Below, piece after piece: positions 1 to 11,264 of a stretch of DNA of 64,000 bases. Source of the DNA: Phyto melanocephala. Its lineage: Eukaryota > Arthropoda > Insecta > Diptera > Rhinophoridae. Within the stretch, counting starts at the first letter, position 1. Each line of letters starts with the position of its first letter. The stretch spans positions 128,506,895 through 128,570,894 of the forward strand of contig OW799234.1 in assembly GCA_941918925.1 (NCBI GenBank), written 5' to 3'. The notes beneath the pieces are model-generated. The model saw only the letters and a program-made list of their open reading frames with translations. It was not told the origin of the DNA and ran no database searches. Both the position numbers and the translations under genes were made by a program.

Positions 1-293
1 TTTATTCGAGCTTAAGATCACTTTTTTTATAAAAATTATTCTTTTATTCCGATATTTCGCTACCACATTGGGTAGCTTCTTCAGGGAAAGCTTTTACAAT
101 TTATAACAATTAACAATTAAAATATTAAAATTGTTAAAAAAAAAAAAATTTGTTTTTGAACAATTTTAATATTTTAATTGTTAATTGTTATAAATTGTAA
201 AAGCTTTCCCTGAAGAAGCTACCCAATGTGGTAGCGAAATATCGGAATAAAAGAATAATTTTTATAAAAAAAGTGATCTTAAGCTCGAATAAA
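1..293. repeat. long near-perfect palindrome (foldback)
   Basis: Bases 1-135 are the reverse complement of 159-293, with an A/T-rich spacer at 136-158. The arms contain recognisable unique sequence (around CACATTGGGTAGCTTCTTC), so this is not just low complexity. The left arm starts at the window edge and may extend beyond it. A piece matching the outer end of the right arm recurs near 20600-20645, followed by the same T-rich tract and family A tail, so the palindrome seems to derive from part of a family A element. Confidence 0.85.
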
Positions 294-725
294 TAAAAAC
301 AATATATTAATAAAAAAAGATCGAAGAAATTTACATAATATTTTATATTTTTTTTAATTTTTTTTTTAATTTTTTTTTTATTTTTTTTTTAATATATTAT
401 TTATATTTTTATTATTTTTTTTTAAAATTTTTTTTTTAAATTTTTTTTTATTTTTTTTTTGTTTTATATTTATTATATATATTTTAATTATTTTTTTAAA
501 ATTTTTTTTTTTAATTTTTTTTTTTAATTTTTTTTTTAATTTTTTTTTTAATTTTTTTTTAAATGTTTTTTTACATTTTTTTTTAATATTTTTTTATTTT
601 TTTTTTAAACATACATACATATATGGGATGAATGCTGATACAAACTACTGTTATTGCATGACTACACGTTGTGAAGGGTATATAAGATTCGGCACGGCCG
701 AATATAGCGCTCTTACTTGTTTTTA
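294..725 (+). repeat. T-rich tract plus 3' tail of a family A (Helentron/mini-me-like) element
   Basis: A long oligo-T tract (about 350-605) leads into the conserved tail: the ACTACACGTTGTGAAGGGTA phrase, then the hairpin ATTCGGC-ACG-GCCGAAT, then the end TTACTTGTTTT. The same tail ends other copies in the window. The core and 5' end are missing here or replaced by the palindrome to the left. Confidence 0.75.
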
Positions 726-1299
726 AGTGTGTTTATCATCTGCAATAAAAAGAACCAAGTTTAAGTTTGTAAATCATCTTTTCATATAAAATCAAAGTTG
801 TTAAAATTTTTAAGCAAAATTTATAAAGTTATAAACTAGGGTAAAAAGTAACTTAAACTAATAAATTTATATTTGGAGAAAATTAAAAAAAAAAATAATT
901 CAGAAAAATAAGTATTCATGTGTTAAGCTACACAAAGTTAACAAAGGAATACAATCATATCTAAATATGTAGTTCGTTATATAGAGTTTAGACTGTTTAT
1001 ACACTATCGTACTTTGTGATAAGATATCGTTATAAGCAGCGGCATTTTGAACGATTTGAGTCAATCGTTTATATTTTACTGATATTATTTCAAGCGATTT
1101 TTTTTATTAATAATTTTAAGGCTGTACAAAGTGTGATGCAAAAAAGCACAAAACTCGAAAAAAAAACAATCTAAATAATTATTATAGTTATTTGTTGGGG
1201 CAGTTATAGTTTTAAATTTGTGATTAATAGTGAAAATAAAAGCAATATATTTTACGGATAAATTAACACGTAATAATAAAAATAACATAATATTAAATA

Positions 1300-2746
1300 A
1301 TGATAATAAGCAAGTTAAATTTTATTAAAAAGATAACTTTTTATATGATTTTGATAATATTTTGCATAGTGAGTGCAGGTGAGTTTAAGCAAAGAGAAAA
1401 AGAAGTTAAGTACAAAATAATTTATATTTGAACAAATAAGCTCGACACCTAAGAGATTTTTATTTTTTTTTAAACAATATTTATATATATAAATATTTAA
1501 TTTAATTCTGTAAAAAGCCTGCTAATCATACATTAAAAAAATGAATTTATGCGTAACAACAGTTAGATTAAAACATGGTATTTAAGCTTAACATTTATAC
1601 TTATATTACCTTATTAAAGTACATAAAAATATGTTAAACTATTTTGGAAAGCGCGTTAAACACAAATACAGACACATTAAAATACTTTTTAAAAATAATT
1701 TTACTTATGGACAATTTTAGACAAATTCTTTATTTCCACATCACTCTAGACCTTTTGTAAAATTTTATACGAAAATTTTTAGATTCTGAAGCTACTAAAG
1801 AGGGTAAAATTGTTGGAGGACTTGAGATTGGCGTTGATAAAGCTACATATCAGATATCTTTAAGAGTTAAAGCGAGAGAAAAATCAGGTGGCTTTGGTCG
1901 GGGTCATATATGCGGTGGATCGATAATTGGGCAACGATTAATTCTAACAGCTGCTCACTGTGTTCAAAAGTATGTATATGTGAAAAATATAATAAAAAAA
2001 CACAACAAAACTTTAAACAAATTAAATTTTTTTCAGTTATGTTGCCAGTGAAATAACGGTTGTAATGGGTATTACCCATCGTATTACCTCAGATCCTCAA
2101 CAATTGCAATATAACGTTCAAGAAATTATTAAGCACAAAAGCTATAATGCCAGTACATTTCTTAACGATATAGCATTATTGTTTATAAATGGGTATATAC
2201 CCAGGGATTGGCCTACTGCCAAAGCAATACAACTTAGTACCCAAGAAATAGCAGTCAAAAGTCTGTGCAAAATTAGTGGTTGGGGTAATATGGGAAATGT
2301 AAGTTGAACTTAATTTTAATTTTGTTTCTAATGAATGATTTCAAAATTGCATTTAATTGCTTAAACAGGGTCAGCTATCGACGACTCTTTTGGGTGCAAG
2401 TGTCCCCGTTATTTCTTATCAACAGTGCTATAAAAGTTATGGGGTTATACCCCCCTCAATGATTTGTGCCGGCAATATTTCGTTTGGTGGTGTTGATGCT
2501 TGTCAAGGTGATTCGGGTGGCCCCTTTGTATGCAATGGACTGCTAACGGGGATCGTTTCATGGGGCGAAGGTTGCGCTTTGGCCTTTAAGCCGGGTGTGT
2601 ATACAAATGTTAGTGCATTTTATAATTGGATTGTAAAAGCCAATAGCACCTTAAATTATACATTATATACTAATAGTGCTAGTTCGACTGTACTAAATTC
2701 TTATAATATTCTATTAGTTGCAAGTCTGCTATATTTATTAAAATAA
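1300..2746 (+). CDS. SP1: trypsin-like S1A serine protease zymogen, four exons
   Basis: Join 1300-1378, 1783-1969, 2037-2298 and 2369-2746, giving 301 residues. All introns are GT/AG with phases 1, 2 and 0. Residues 1-26 form a hydrophobic signal peptide. A short propeptide ends at Lys35, followed by IVGG (36-39), the usual trypsin-type activation site. The catalytic triad is His85 (LTAAHC), Asp133 (NDIAL) and Ser225 (GDSGGP). Asp219, six residues before Ser225, predicts cleavage after Arg/Lys. The last residues ([12 protein letters not shown]) are strongly hydrophobic after a Ser/Asn-rich stretch, so the protease may be membrane- or GPI-anchored (inference). An AATAAA overlaps the stop and another lies at 2775. 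The start was chosen as the ATG that opens the signal-peptide exon and matches the exon layout of SP3 and SP4. The physiological substrate is not deducible. Confidence 0.9.
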
Positions 2747-2836
2747 ATTTATTTATTTGTTGTGAATTTTTTACAATAAAAGAAGTAAAGACAATCCATT
2801 CATATAAATCCATTTTAGTTAACTAAAGTTAAACTA

Positions 2837-3352
2837 AAGGGTCTGCCAAATAATTTTTTTTTTGAAAATGCTATAAAAAAAGTGTAGCTGGTCCTGTTGG
2901 AACCAAATGTTGCCAATATCCTCCTCTTCAATTTTTGTGAACACAAATTCGTTAATCATGGCCCGATAACGATTGCTATTGACTGCGGCCACTCCTTGCT
3001 CATTTTCGAAGAAAAATGGCCAAAATCCGAACCAAACAGTGACTGGTTTTGGGTATATTGGCTTTTCAGTCTATGTGTGCGGGTTTTCTGTGCCCCAAAT
3101 GCAATTATTTTGCTTGTTTACATACCCGCCAAGATCAAGATGAGCTTCATCTGAAAAGATGATTTTTTTTTTTTTTGGCAAAATCGGCCAAAGTAATGTC
3201 GCAATATTTCCCAGCGTTGTTCAAGCGCATACACAACCATATTCGTTCAGCGGAAGGATAAAACTAATTATCTGTCAAATCAGACATGAGCTAAGTGTTA
3301 GCATTCACGAAATAAGCACTAGTTGAAAAAAAACGTTAGATGGCGGACCCTT
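2837..3352 (-). mobile_element. internally deleted mariner-like element with TA target duplication
   Basis: Ends AAGGGTCTGCC and GGCGGACCCTT are inverted repeats flanked by TA (2835-2836 and 3353-3354), as expected for Tc1/mariner. Translating the minus strand gives the middle of a transposase: DEAHLDLGGYVNKQNN, WGTENPHT, then after a shift FFFENEQG and DIGNIWFQQD. Stops and shifts break it, and the N- and C-terminal parts are absent. The left end matches the right edge of the window, and the right end matches 61003 onward, so this is the same family as the element at 61003-64000. Confidence 0.85.
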
Positions 3353-3359
3353 TACTATG

Positions 3360-5310
3360 CGTGGCGAATTCAATATTTATTTAATTTTAAAGTTATGATG
3401 CCGTAGATATTAAGGATATGCACGAAATGACATCAGCCATTTATATTATTATATTATTTTTAATTTTCAGCTGTATTTTTATAATTTTTCTTTGACAGCC
3501 TTTTTAATAATTTGTTGTCTTATCATTTATATTTATGTATATATAAATTTTGTTTAATTTTAAGTTGTAATAAAATTAAGAGAAAAAAAAACTTTAATAA
3601 CAATAGTTTCTCTATTTAAATATGCTGTGTTTTAAATTATGTGCTTAAATAAATTTTCAGAGGAATTTATCGATTAGATCTTCCTTTATGGATAATCTTT
3701 AAGTAATTTTCTTATAATAAAGAAATTTTAGTTCATTAATTTATGAATTATTAATTAATAGTATTTTATGAAAAAGTTATAATTAATAGAATTGCATTAC
3801 ATTTGGTATATTCAAAAAAAGCCCTAAGTGTCGTAATTTCCAATAAAATTTAAAATGATTAAAAATTATTGTATTGTTTGTTAGATTTTTAAACTTATTT
3901 ATCGTGCTTATCGCTCCTTATCGTGCTTGCTACAAAATGTCTTTCTGATGCAGTATCATGGTTTCAATCATGCTGAAAACAATTATTTTTTCTTGTGATT
4001 GTACATTATATAAAAAGAAAATCTATAATGATTTGAAGCCTAAAAACTAAAAGTAAAAAAATACTCTTTGTTCCCTTGCACCCAAAATTCCTTTTGTTAT
4101 CTTTTAATTTGTTAAGTGTAAAAAAGGACTATATGTATAATCAATCAATTTAATTAGTTATGTTTAAATTTTAAACAAATTTTGATTCACTATCACTTAA
4201 TTTTTAACTAAGTAAAAGATTTAGTTTTTCAAGCGATTTTGAAATTATATTTTGCGGGATTTATTAAAAAAAGTTCCCATCACTGGTGAAGATCTCTTTG
4301 CACAAATGTGGTATGAATTTGTTGTCTATGATTTAGAAAGAGGACCTTTTGTCAAATGTCCACAGCACAGTACCAAAAAATATTGTACTAAAACATAAAA
4401 CACCCTGAATCGATAATATTCGAATCTTTGTAAGATTTTAATATTTCAACATCAGCAACAACAATGAATTGTAATATGAAATTACTTAAATAGTACCAAA
4501 AAAAGTACAATTGTATCAATTTGGCCATCCCTGGTCCATAGACTTATATAGCTGAATACAAATATTATATTCTTCTACATATTAAATTTAGCTGTGTCAA
4601 ATCACACATTTTTCCCCGCTTGTATTTTAAAATATAGTTTTTCACAAGTTCCTTATGTTATACCAAACATTTTCAATAAAATAATTGGGTTTTTCACGTT
4701 AGGCTGATTACCAGGTTATATGTTAAAAAATTCATCAAGGAACTCTCTGCATTGCTAAATTAAAGCTTGTTTTGTATGTTGACTTATCGTGAGCTCAAAT
4801 AAAAACCAAACTTAGTGAAATAATTAAATAAATTTTTCACCATATTTATGCGAAGCTTTTAGAAACTGTTGAGCAAGTAGTACCAAGCATTGCCGAAATC
4901 TTTAACTTTTAATTTTCATAGTGTCAACAAGGCCATAATTTATAGTAAACTTGAAATCATTTTAATTTTTTAAAACATATGAATCTAAATTTCCATCTGC
5001 CCATTAACCTAAACAATCTTAAATTTTGTCTGTATGTTATGGCAGATTTGATATATTTTCGGTTTTCTTTTAGACACTGCGGTGCTCAGTGTGGTAGATC
5101 GCAAATCTAACTGAATATAATTAATAAATCGCGTTGGGTTGACGTAATACTTATGAATTAAATAAAAATTGAGTTCAAATATATAAATAAGTATAAAAAA
5201 ATTAACTTTTTTTAAAAAAGACGATTTTTTTTTAATAAAATGAGGCAAAAATAAACAGTTCTCACTGTCAAGAACAAATAAATTTTTAAAATAAAAATTG
5301 GTTAATAAAA
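3360..5310. other. AT-rich intergenic DNA, no gene seen
   Basis: No open frame with recognisable motifs. The piece at about 4265-4540 contains CCATCACTGG and CCATCCCTGG phrases that resemble a degraded DNA transposon end, but no matching inverted partner was found. Confidence 0.4.
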
Positions 5311-5314
5311 TTAT

Positions 5315-5922
5315 TAGGTCTGTCTGCGTACACATATTTTGCATCATTTTATGCAAAATGTTACAAAATCTTGCAAAATGTTGTCTGCGTACTCAAAATC
5401 TCTTGCAGCGAGAGAGCAAAAAAGAAAATTTTTTGACAGTTGGAAGTTGAGAACTTGCAAAATGTTGTTGGAGAAATTTCTTCTTGCAAGATTTTGCAAC
5501 TAGTTTGAAAAGCTGGTTTTATTTACTAATTATGAAAAAATTTTTGTGAAACGAAAATAAAAATTGAAATTTAACAATGGCAGAGGTAAGTAGTTAGAAT
5601 TGTGCTGATTTTTAACGTTTATAAAATATTATAATAAACAACATTTTACCGTAATGTAAATGGATTGGAGAAGGCAGAACCGATAAAATTAGCATTTTTT
5701 AATTTACCGCGAGAATTCACTTTCGCGTACACATATGCTAAAACTCTTTTGCTTTGTAATTTCAATTGTTTACACACCGATCAGCTGTTTTCTTGCAAAA
5801 TTTTACTGGATACTGTCTGCGTACTTTTTGATATATTTTTAGCCGCCAGAGTAAAATTGGTCTTACTTTCCCAAAAAAATTTACTGAGTATTTGCTACTG
5901 GAAAAGTACGCAGACAGACCTA
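5315..5922. mobile_element. 608 bp MITE with TAGGTCTGTCTGCGTAC inverted ends
   Basis: The left end TAGGTCTGTCTGCGTAC is matched by the reverse complement at 5906-5922. TTAT flanks both sides (5311-5314 and 5923-5926), which fits a 4 bp duplication. The phrase TGTCTGCGTAC also recurs internally near 5380 and 5815. Inside, at about 5577, the plus strand reads ATGGCAGAG followed by a perfect donor GTAAGT, but no downstream exon was identified. The superfamily is unclear. Confidence 0.65.
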
Positions 5923-5956
5923 TTATGTGAGTTTCTTTGTAAGGAGTCGGAGATAA

Positions 5957-6235
5957 TCATTTTAATATCAAAACATTTTTAATAAATAGTTTTTGCTTTA
6001 TTACATTAATAATACACATAAATACACATAGAGCTTTTAATTTATTGATCCATTTTTCGGCTAGCTTAAAACAAATAATATTTATTTTTACCATAAGATT
6101 TCTTTTCACGTCTTCTGGTATATTTTGAAGACCAACCCTAACCATTATTAATGCCAGTAAGACCTCCTTAAGATGTATTTTGGGAGTTTTTTCCCATTCT
6201 TCAAAAAATTCCTTTCGCGAAAGAGTGGATGTCAT
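5957..6235 (-). CDS. small hypothetical protein, possibly BESS-like
   Basis: A 92-codon frame starts at the ATG at 6235, one base after a good acceptor (pyrimidine run then CAG, intron side 6237 upward). A plausible upstream noncoding exon ends with donor AAG|GTAAAC at about 6305. The protein is helical and charged at first (MTSTLSRKEFFEEWEKTP), followed by an amphipathic stretch with LLALIMVRVGLQNIPEDVK. The pattern of leucines, a turn with Pro-Glu-Asp and basic residues vaguely recalls the BESS oligomerisation motif of MADF-BESS proteins, but this is a weak resemblance. A GTAATAAAGC near the stop could give polyadenylation. The close neighbour is the MITE ending at 5922. It may instead be a transposon-derived exon. 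Confidence 0.35.
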   Translation of the reverse strand: MTSTLSRKEFFEEWEKTPKIHLKEVLLALIMVRVGLQNIPEDVKRNLMVKINIICFKLAEKWINKLKALCVFMCIINVIKQKLFIKNVLILK

Positions 6236-6309
6236 ACTGGAAAAGTAAAAAAAAAAAATGTCTGGCTGTCGCAAAAATGCGCCGGTTGTTTTTGGTTGGT
6301 TTACCTTAA

Positions 6310-6915
6310 AGTGAACACTTGAAAGATTAACCGAAATATAGTTTTACACCGGAACAATCTGGAATAAACAGCTTTAAATCTACTTAAAAAACGATAATAT
6401 TTTATATTTTTTGCACTTTGTGAACTGTTAAAAAAATTTTTTTTTTAATACTTATAATGGAAATATTTAAATGAAAATCGTAATACATTTCTCTGAAATG
6501 AAGCTCTATAATAATAAAGAAAAATTATGACAATAAAATCAACGTAGCCTTTTTAATCATAAACCAAAGTCACACAAAAAATACGCTTCTCTTTGTAATC
6601 TGAATGCATGAGTTGACAACAACTGACTTTAAAGCTGACTTTTTCCTAATCAGAGTTTAACACAAAAAAAATCAAACATAAATTACAGTTACCTATTGTA
6701 TTTAGAAGCTCATTAAACGATCAGAAGGAATGTTGCCAAACATTTTTTTTATATTATTTTTTCCAGCTAGATTTGTGATTTACTACTGTGTACGGTGGGC
6801 TGGTTTAAAAAAAAGTTTGAAACCAGAACCACTTTATATATCAATAACTACCTCATAAGAAATCACCCTATATGTAATATTCTAATATAAATTTTTTTTA
6901 CATTAAAAATATATT
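6310..6915. other. AT-rich spacer downstream of SP2, no gene seen
   Basis: Nothing coding or repetitive recognised. It contains the convergent 3' flanks of SP2 and the small candidate gene's upstream side. Confidence 0.4.
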
Positions 6916-8012
6916 TTAAATAAAATTTAAAAACACAAGGGAAAATATTATAAAATTGCTGCTTAAAATGTATCCCACAGAGTTATTAGAAATGAAAGTG
7001 CTAGTCATATTATTAGACACTATATGATTTGTTGGTAATTGCAAAATTCTTTTGATCAAACCAGCTTGATGACATATCCAGTCGTAATAATACGCAACGC
7101 TGGTGTAGACACCAGGATATCCGGGTGTAGCACAACCCATACCAAATGATACCACACCGACAAGTTTATTGTCACAAACTAAGGGACCACCTGAATCTCC
7201 AGAGCAAGCATCATACTCACCTGTCATAAAACCGGCACACAACATATCATCCAGTATGTTTTCAGAACCATAGTTAAGGGAACAGGTCTTCCTGTTAACT
7301 ATGGGAACTGTTACAACCATAAGATTTCTCGTATAGGCATTCTAGGCAAAAAATTTGTTGTACCTTAAATTGATGGATAAATTTTAAATACGATACTTAC
7401 TTTTTCTGTTAAACCCCAACCGGTAACAAAACAGGCTGTACCATCCTTAATATTTTCATCCTGATTTAATTCAATTACTTCTGTGCGGTTAAAATTTTCC
7501 GGTATTGATTGATTTAAAAACAAAACAGCTAAATCATCACGAAAGGAGCTTGAATTAAAACTTGGTCCTGCTATTATTTTATTAACACTAAATTTTATGG
7601 AATTTTCATCATTTAAACTACGATCTATATTTCCCATTACCACGGAAAACTTGCTAGCAGAGTAAAAACTATCATTATTGGCACTACATAAACAAATTAA
7701 GGAAAAACTTTGTACATTTTAATACCTAAAGCAAACGTAATGTGTCAAAACTTACTTCCAAATACAATGAGCTGAAGTTAAAATCGCACTGCGAGAAATA
7801 ATACTACCACCACATACATGGCCAATACCGAAAATATAACGATCAAGTTCTTCTAAACGAATGGACACCTGATAGCGCGAATTATTCCAGTTCACCCCCT
7901 GGCCATTTATGATGCGTAACTCCAAGTTGGCTTCAGTTTCTGTGACAAAGAATAATAATAATCCCTGCCAGTATAAAAGACTTAAAGTGTTGAAATCTTT
8001 TAGATATGTCAT
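6916..8012 (-). CDS. SP2: trypsin-like S1A serine protease zymogen, three exons
   Basis: Reading on the minus strand, join 8012-7756, 7683-7401 and 7341-6916, giving 321 residues. Introns are GT/AG with phases 2 and 0, at the same places as the last two introns of SP1, SP3 and SP4. The signal-peptide intron of those genes is absent. Signal peptide is at about 1-28; Arg33 precedes IING (34-37). The triad is His82 (LTSAHC), Asp136 (RDDLAVL) and Ser230 (GDSGGP). Asp224 gives trypsin-like specificity. The C-terminus carries Asn/Ser-rich sequence and then a long hydrophobic end ([14 protein letters not shown]), consistent with a GPI signal or membrane anchor (inference). It lies tail-to-tail with SP1 across about 4 kb holding two mobile elements. 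Confidence 0.9.
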
Positions 8013-8019
8013 AATTTTT

Positions 8020-8575
8020 AGATTTTAAAATGAATTTATAAAAATGACGGTCTTTCGTTTCAATTTAGTTAATTTACTGAAGATTTTTAGATGCATTTTT
8101 AATGATTTATATCAAGAGAATGCATAGTTTTTTGAGTATTTACTCTTTTTTATATTATTGAACTTTTATTTTATTGATAAGATAATGATGACTAATTAAG
8201 TAATTCATTAGAAATGTTTAAATTAAAAATTAATAATTAAAAGACGTTTTAATGCTGTTTGCATCATAACCTTGTTGGAAATTTGTTGGGAAGAGTACAA
8301 ATGGTATGATTTTAAAGTTTTCTAAAAACTCATGGACAAGTTATTCTTATTGAAATTTTACATAAATTTATGAAAATATTTTTTTAATTAAAAACTTAAG
8401 TCATGCAGGGGCTAATAATCTCATAACTTTTATGTAAGTAACACCTGGGGAATAAATAATGTAGAGTTTCACCACTGAATAAAGAACCAGAATCAAAGAA
8501 TGTTATTATTTAAATTAACAATCAATTATCTAAAAGCTAAGAGCATCTCGTGGATAGTTTAACATCAGCAATCCG
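8020..8575. other. SP2 upstream region, no gene seen
   Basis: AT-rich, should contain the SP2 promoter on the minus strand. No convincing TATA box at a usual distance from the ATG was identified. Confidence 0.35.
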
Positions 8576-8579
8576 CCCT

Positions 8580-9360
8580 CTAAAGCAAAGGTTCGTTGCT
8601 AAGTTAATCGTCAAAGCCAACGTCGCGCCTTAAGAGATTTACATCGAACTGGAAGACCACGTTAAATACGCACTGCGGAAAATGTGGAACGTGTAATGTG
8701 TTAATGGAACACCAGAAACATCTAACAGAAGGTGTTTTGTTTTGCTAGGCTCGTGCCTCTCTACGGGGCATTTAAAAAAGTTTTAAAAACAGCAAATCAA
8801 CGGCAACGTCTAAACAGTTGTCCAGAAATAAAATCAACTTTATTGAATATCTGATTATGAGTGATAAAGCTCGCTTTCATTTAAATAGCTTTGTTAATAA
8901 GCAGAGCGTATGTTCGGGGGTTCTGAAAATCCAACAGCCATTCATCAACACCTGTTTTTATAGTATGGTGTAGCATTACATCTGAAAATATCATTGGGCC
9001 TTACTTTTTCAAAATGAAGTGCTGTAACCGTAATATTAGTATTGATAGAACATTTTTTACGTTTTGCTCTTGAAAACAGACCTGAGATGTGGTTTCCGCA
9101 GTATGAAGCTATTGTCAACACTGCCAAAGACAAAATTCAGAAATTAATTGGAAAGAGTTTTCGCCGGATCCGTTAGCAGCCGTTTTTTTCTCTTTGGGGT
9201 TAATTAAAGAAGCGAGAATATGTGCATTAGCCCGAGGCAATCCTTAAACTTAAGACAGCAATGTTGCAAAAATTGTAGCCTCACACTCACAAATTTTGCA
9301 AGATGTTATGGAAAATTTTCTAAATGAAGCTTGAAACGGGGGTCATTCAAGTGACATTAT
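8580..9360 (+). pseudogene. degenerate Tc1/mariner transposase
   Basis: Broken plus-strand frames keep recognisable transposase phrases in the right order: LIMSDKARFHLNSFVNKQS (around the first catalytic Asp), a poorly kept middle, EMWFPQYEAIVNTAKD (corresponding to the MWFQQDG..CHTA block), and a weakly kept FLWG-type block. Many stops and shifts are present. No inverted ends were resolved. Confidence 0.6.
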
Positions 9361-10185
9361 TTTTTTATACTAAGTAAGTGGAAAAAAATTCCATTTTGTA
9401 TATTTTATAATCTGAAAAAAAAAACAACATATTTATTAGCGAAAAGTTATTAAATTTTTACACTCCGTGATGACTTTCGGCCCATCTTGCAGTGACTAGA
9501 AAATGTATTAAAAAGTGTTATTGTAAACATAAAGGATTATTAAAACTCTGTGTAAGTACAGAAATTTACCTACAGATTTTATCAAACATTTTTTTTAACT
9601 TTAAAAATTTTCCATAATTTACTAACAGCGCTTATGTCTGCTAAAGGTGGATTAACCCATTTGTTTTAAATAAAAATTTTGTCTAAATTTTTTTATTACT
9701 ACCCTGCAGGAACCTTCTTGGGTCAAGTGTCTCCTAGTTACCACTACGACTATTTTAGTGATATTGTCAACAAAACATCAACAAACTTGCGAGACCGCAA
9801 ACCTTAATTTGTGCTTGTTAATTTAAATTTCGTCAAATTATTTATATATATTTAAAAGCCACTTTTTATTTGGTTGCTTTAAAGTTTAAACAATCAGTAG
9901 AGTAAACATTGCGCAATGGTTCGCCATATGTGACACTTTAAGGTCTTTACATCACAAATTTTACAGATTCAGTAAAATTTTGCAATTGCGGCGAAAAATA
10001 TTATAGTTTAAAATGTGGAAGATATCAAAAACTATATTAATTTATTGAATATAGATTTTCGTTAACTTTTTTTAGTAGAGTAAATAAAATAATCCCTAGT
10101 TCTTATGAAATAAAAAAATATTACGAAATTTCATATTCAATGCAGTTATAAATAAAATTCGAGAAATTTTGCTTAAAGTAAAAAT
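9361..10185. other. AT-rich intergenic DNA, no gene seen
   Basis: No coding motif or clear repeat was recognised. Confidence 0.35.
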
Positions 10186-10189
10186 TTTC

Positions 10190-10690
10190 AAACGTAATTT
10201 TTTTTAATATTTTAAGGAATAAGGAGTTTATACATATATCCTCCATAAACAGATTCCTTTTCGAACCCCTTCGTTCCTCAGTTTGTTATCACTATAACGA
10301 AGAGGTATCAGCGAGCTTACTGAGTCCCGTGCCGTGTTTGCTTCGAACTATTATGACTTCATCATCATTTTATGCAGATGATCTATATCCAAGTACTCTA
10401 ACTTTATTTCTGCCAAGGGGCACCCTGAGCACAATACGTGCCTGTCTACATGTGGTTGTCTCCATCCACCTCCTAAAGTTTGAAGACTCATTCAACCCAC
10501 TGTAAGACCTTCACCCGCACCATCCTACCCCTTAGAGCCAGTTTAGTTCCGATCCGCAGAATGCCGCAGCAGCTCCCTTCTTCGCAAGCTCGACCGCTGC
10601 CTTTTTTCCGTTTATGCTCTTATGTACTTTCACTCACATTAGCGGCGTCACGTCATTCACAAAGGCAAATCTATTGAGCTTTAAAATACA
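10190..10690 (-). pseudogene. LINE RNase H-region relic
   Basis: This block is visibly richer in GC than its flanks. On the minus strand it reads AAVELAKKGAAAAFCGSE and later RWMETTTCRQARIVL and PLGRNKVRVLG, which resemble the RNase H and following region of R1/Jockey-type LINEs (ADELA..GA, CRQTK, LLRLVG-type phrases). Stops and shifts occur. The assignment rests on remembered family patterns and needs a protein search. Confidence 0.45.
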
Positions 10691-10699
10691 GAGTACAGA

Positions 10700-11264
10700 A
10701 TAAGGAGTTAGTTTTGAAAAAATATTTTAAAATATCGAATTAATTTGTTTTTTTTTTTCTAAAATAGAACGTATATTTTTAAAAGATCTTTTAAAAACCT
10801 AGTACGCAATTTTACTACATTTGGCCTATAGATTAATGGGCAATCAACTTTTTAAAAGACGCGAAAATTGAAAATTTAAAAAATTCCAAGATAAAAACAG
10901 CAATTAAGACCAAATATCAGAATTTAAATAAGCAAATAACGACATGAAGTACGTGTACGTATATTCAATATATCTATAGCTTTTAGTTAATTATTTATTA
11001 CTCTCATATAACAATAACTTGTTGCTAATAATATGGTTTTATTTTTGCTATTTGGGTGTGTGATTTTTAAAAGTTCCTTATCAATAAAAATCACTTGAAA
11101 TATTCGTTATAATTCCAAGTAGACAAAAAAAACCAAGACATGGAGTTTTCACAGCAATAACGTTCACGTGTTCAAGAGAATACTCTCCCTATTCAGATTA
11201 GATTATTTTATGGATGTTAAAATTTTGAAAACATAAAAGTGACGGCTCTTCTAAGTATACACAT
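10700..11264. other. AT-rich intergenic DNA, no gene seen
   Basis: No coding motif, repeat end or RNA gene was recognised. Confidence 0.35.

Noticed and set aside
2897..3154. 85-codon plus-strand frame
   Set aside because: It is antisense to the mariner transposase fragment.
4265..4540. Possible hAT-like element suggested by CCATCACTGG and CCATCCCTGG
   Set aside because: The two phrases are in the same orientation and no inverted end or target duplication was found.
10480..10677. 65-codon plus-strand frame
   Set aside because: It is antisense to the LINE RNase H relic, which explains its GC-rich composition.
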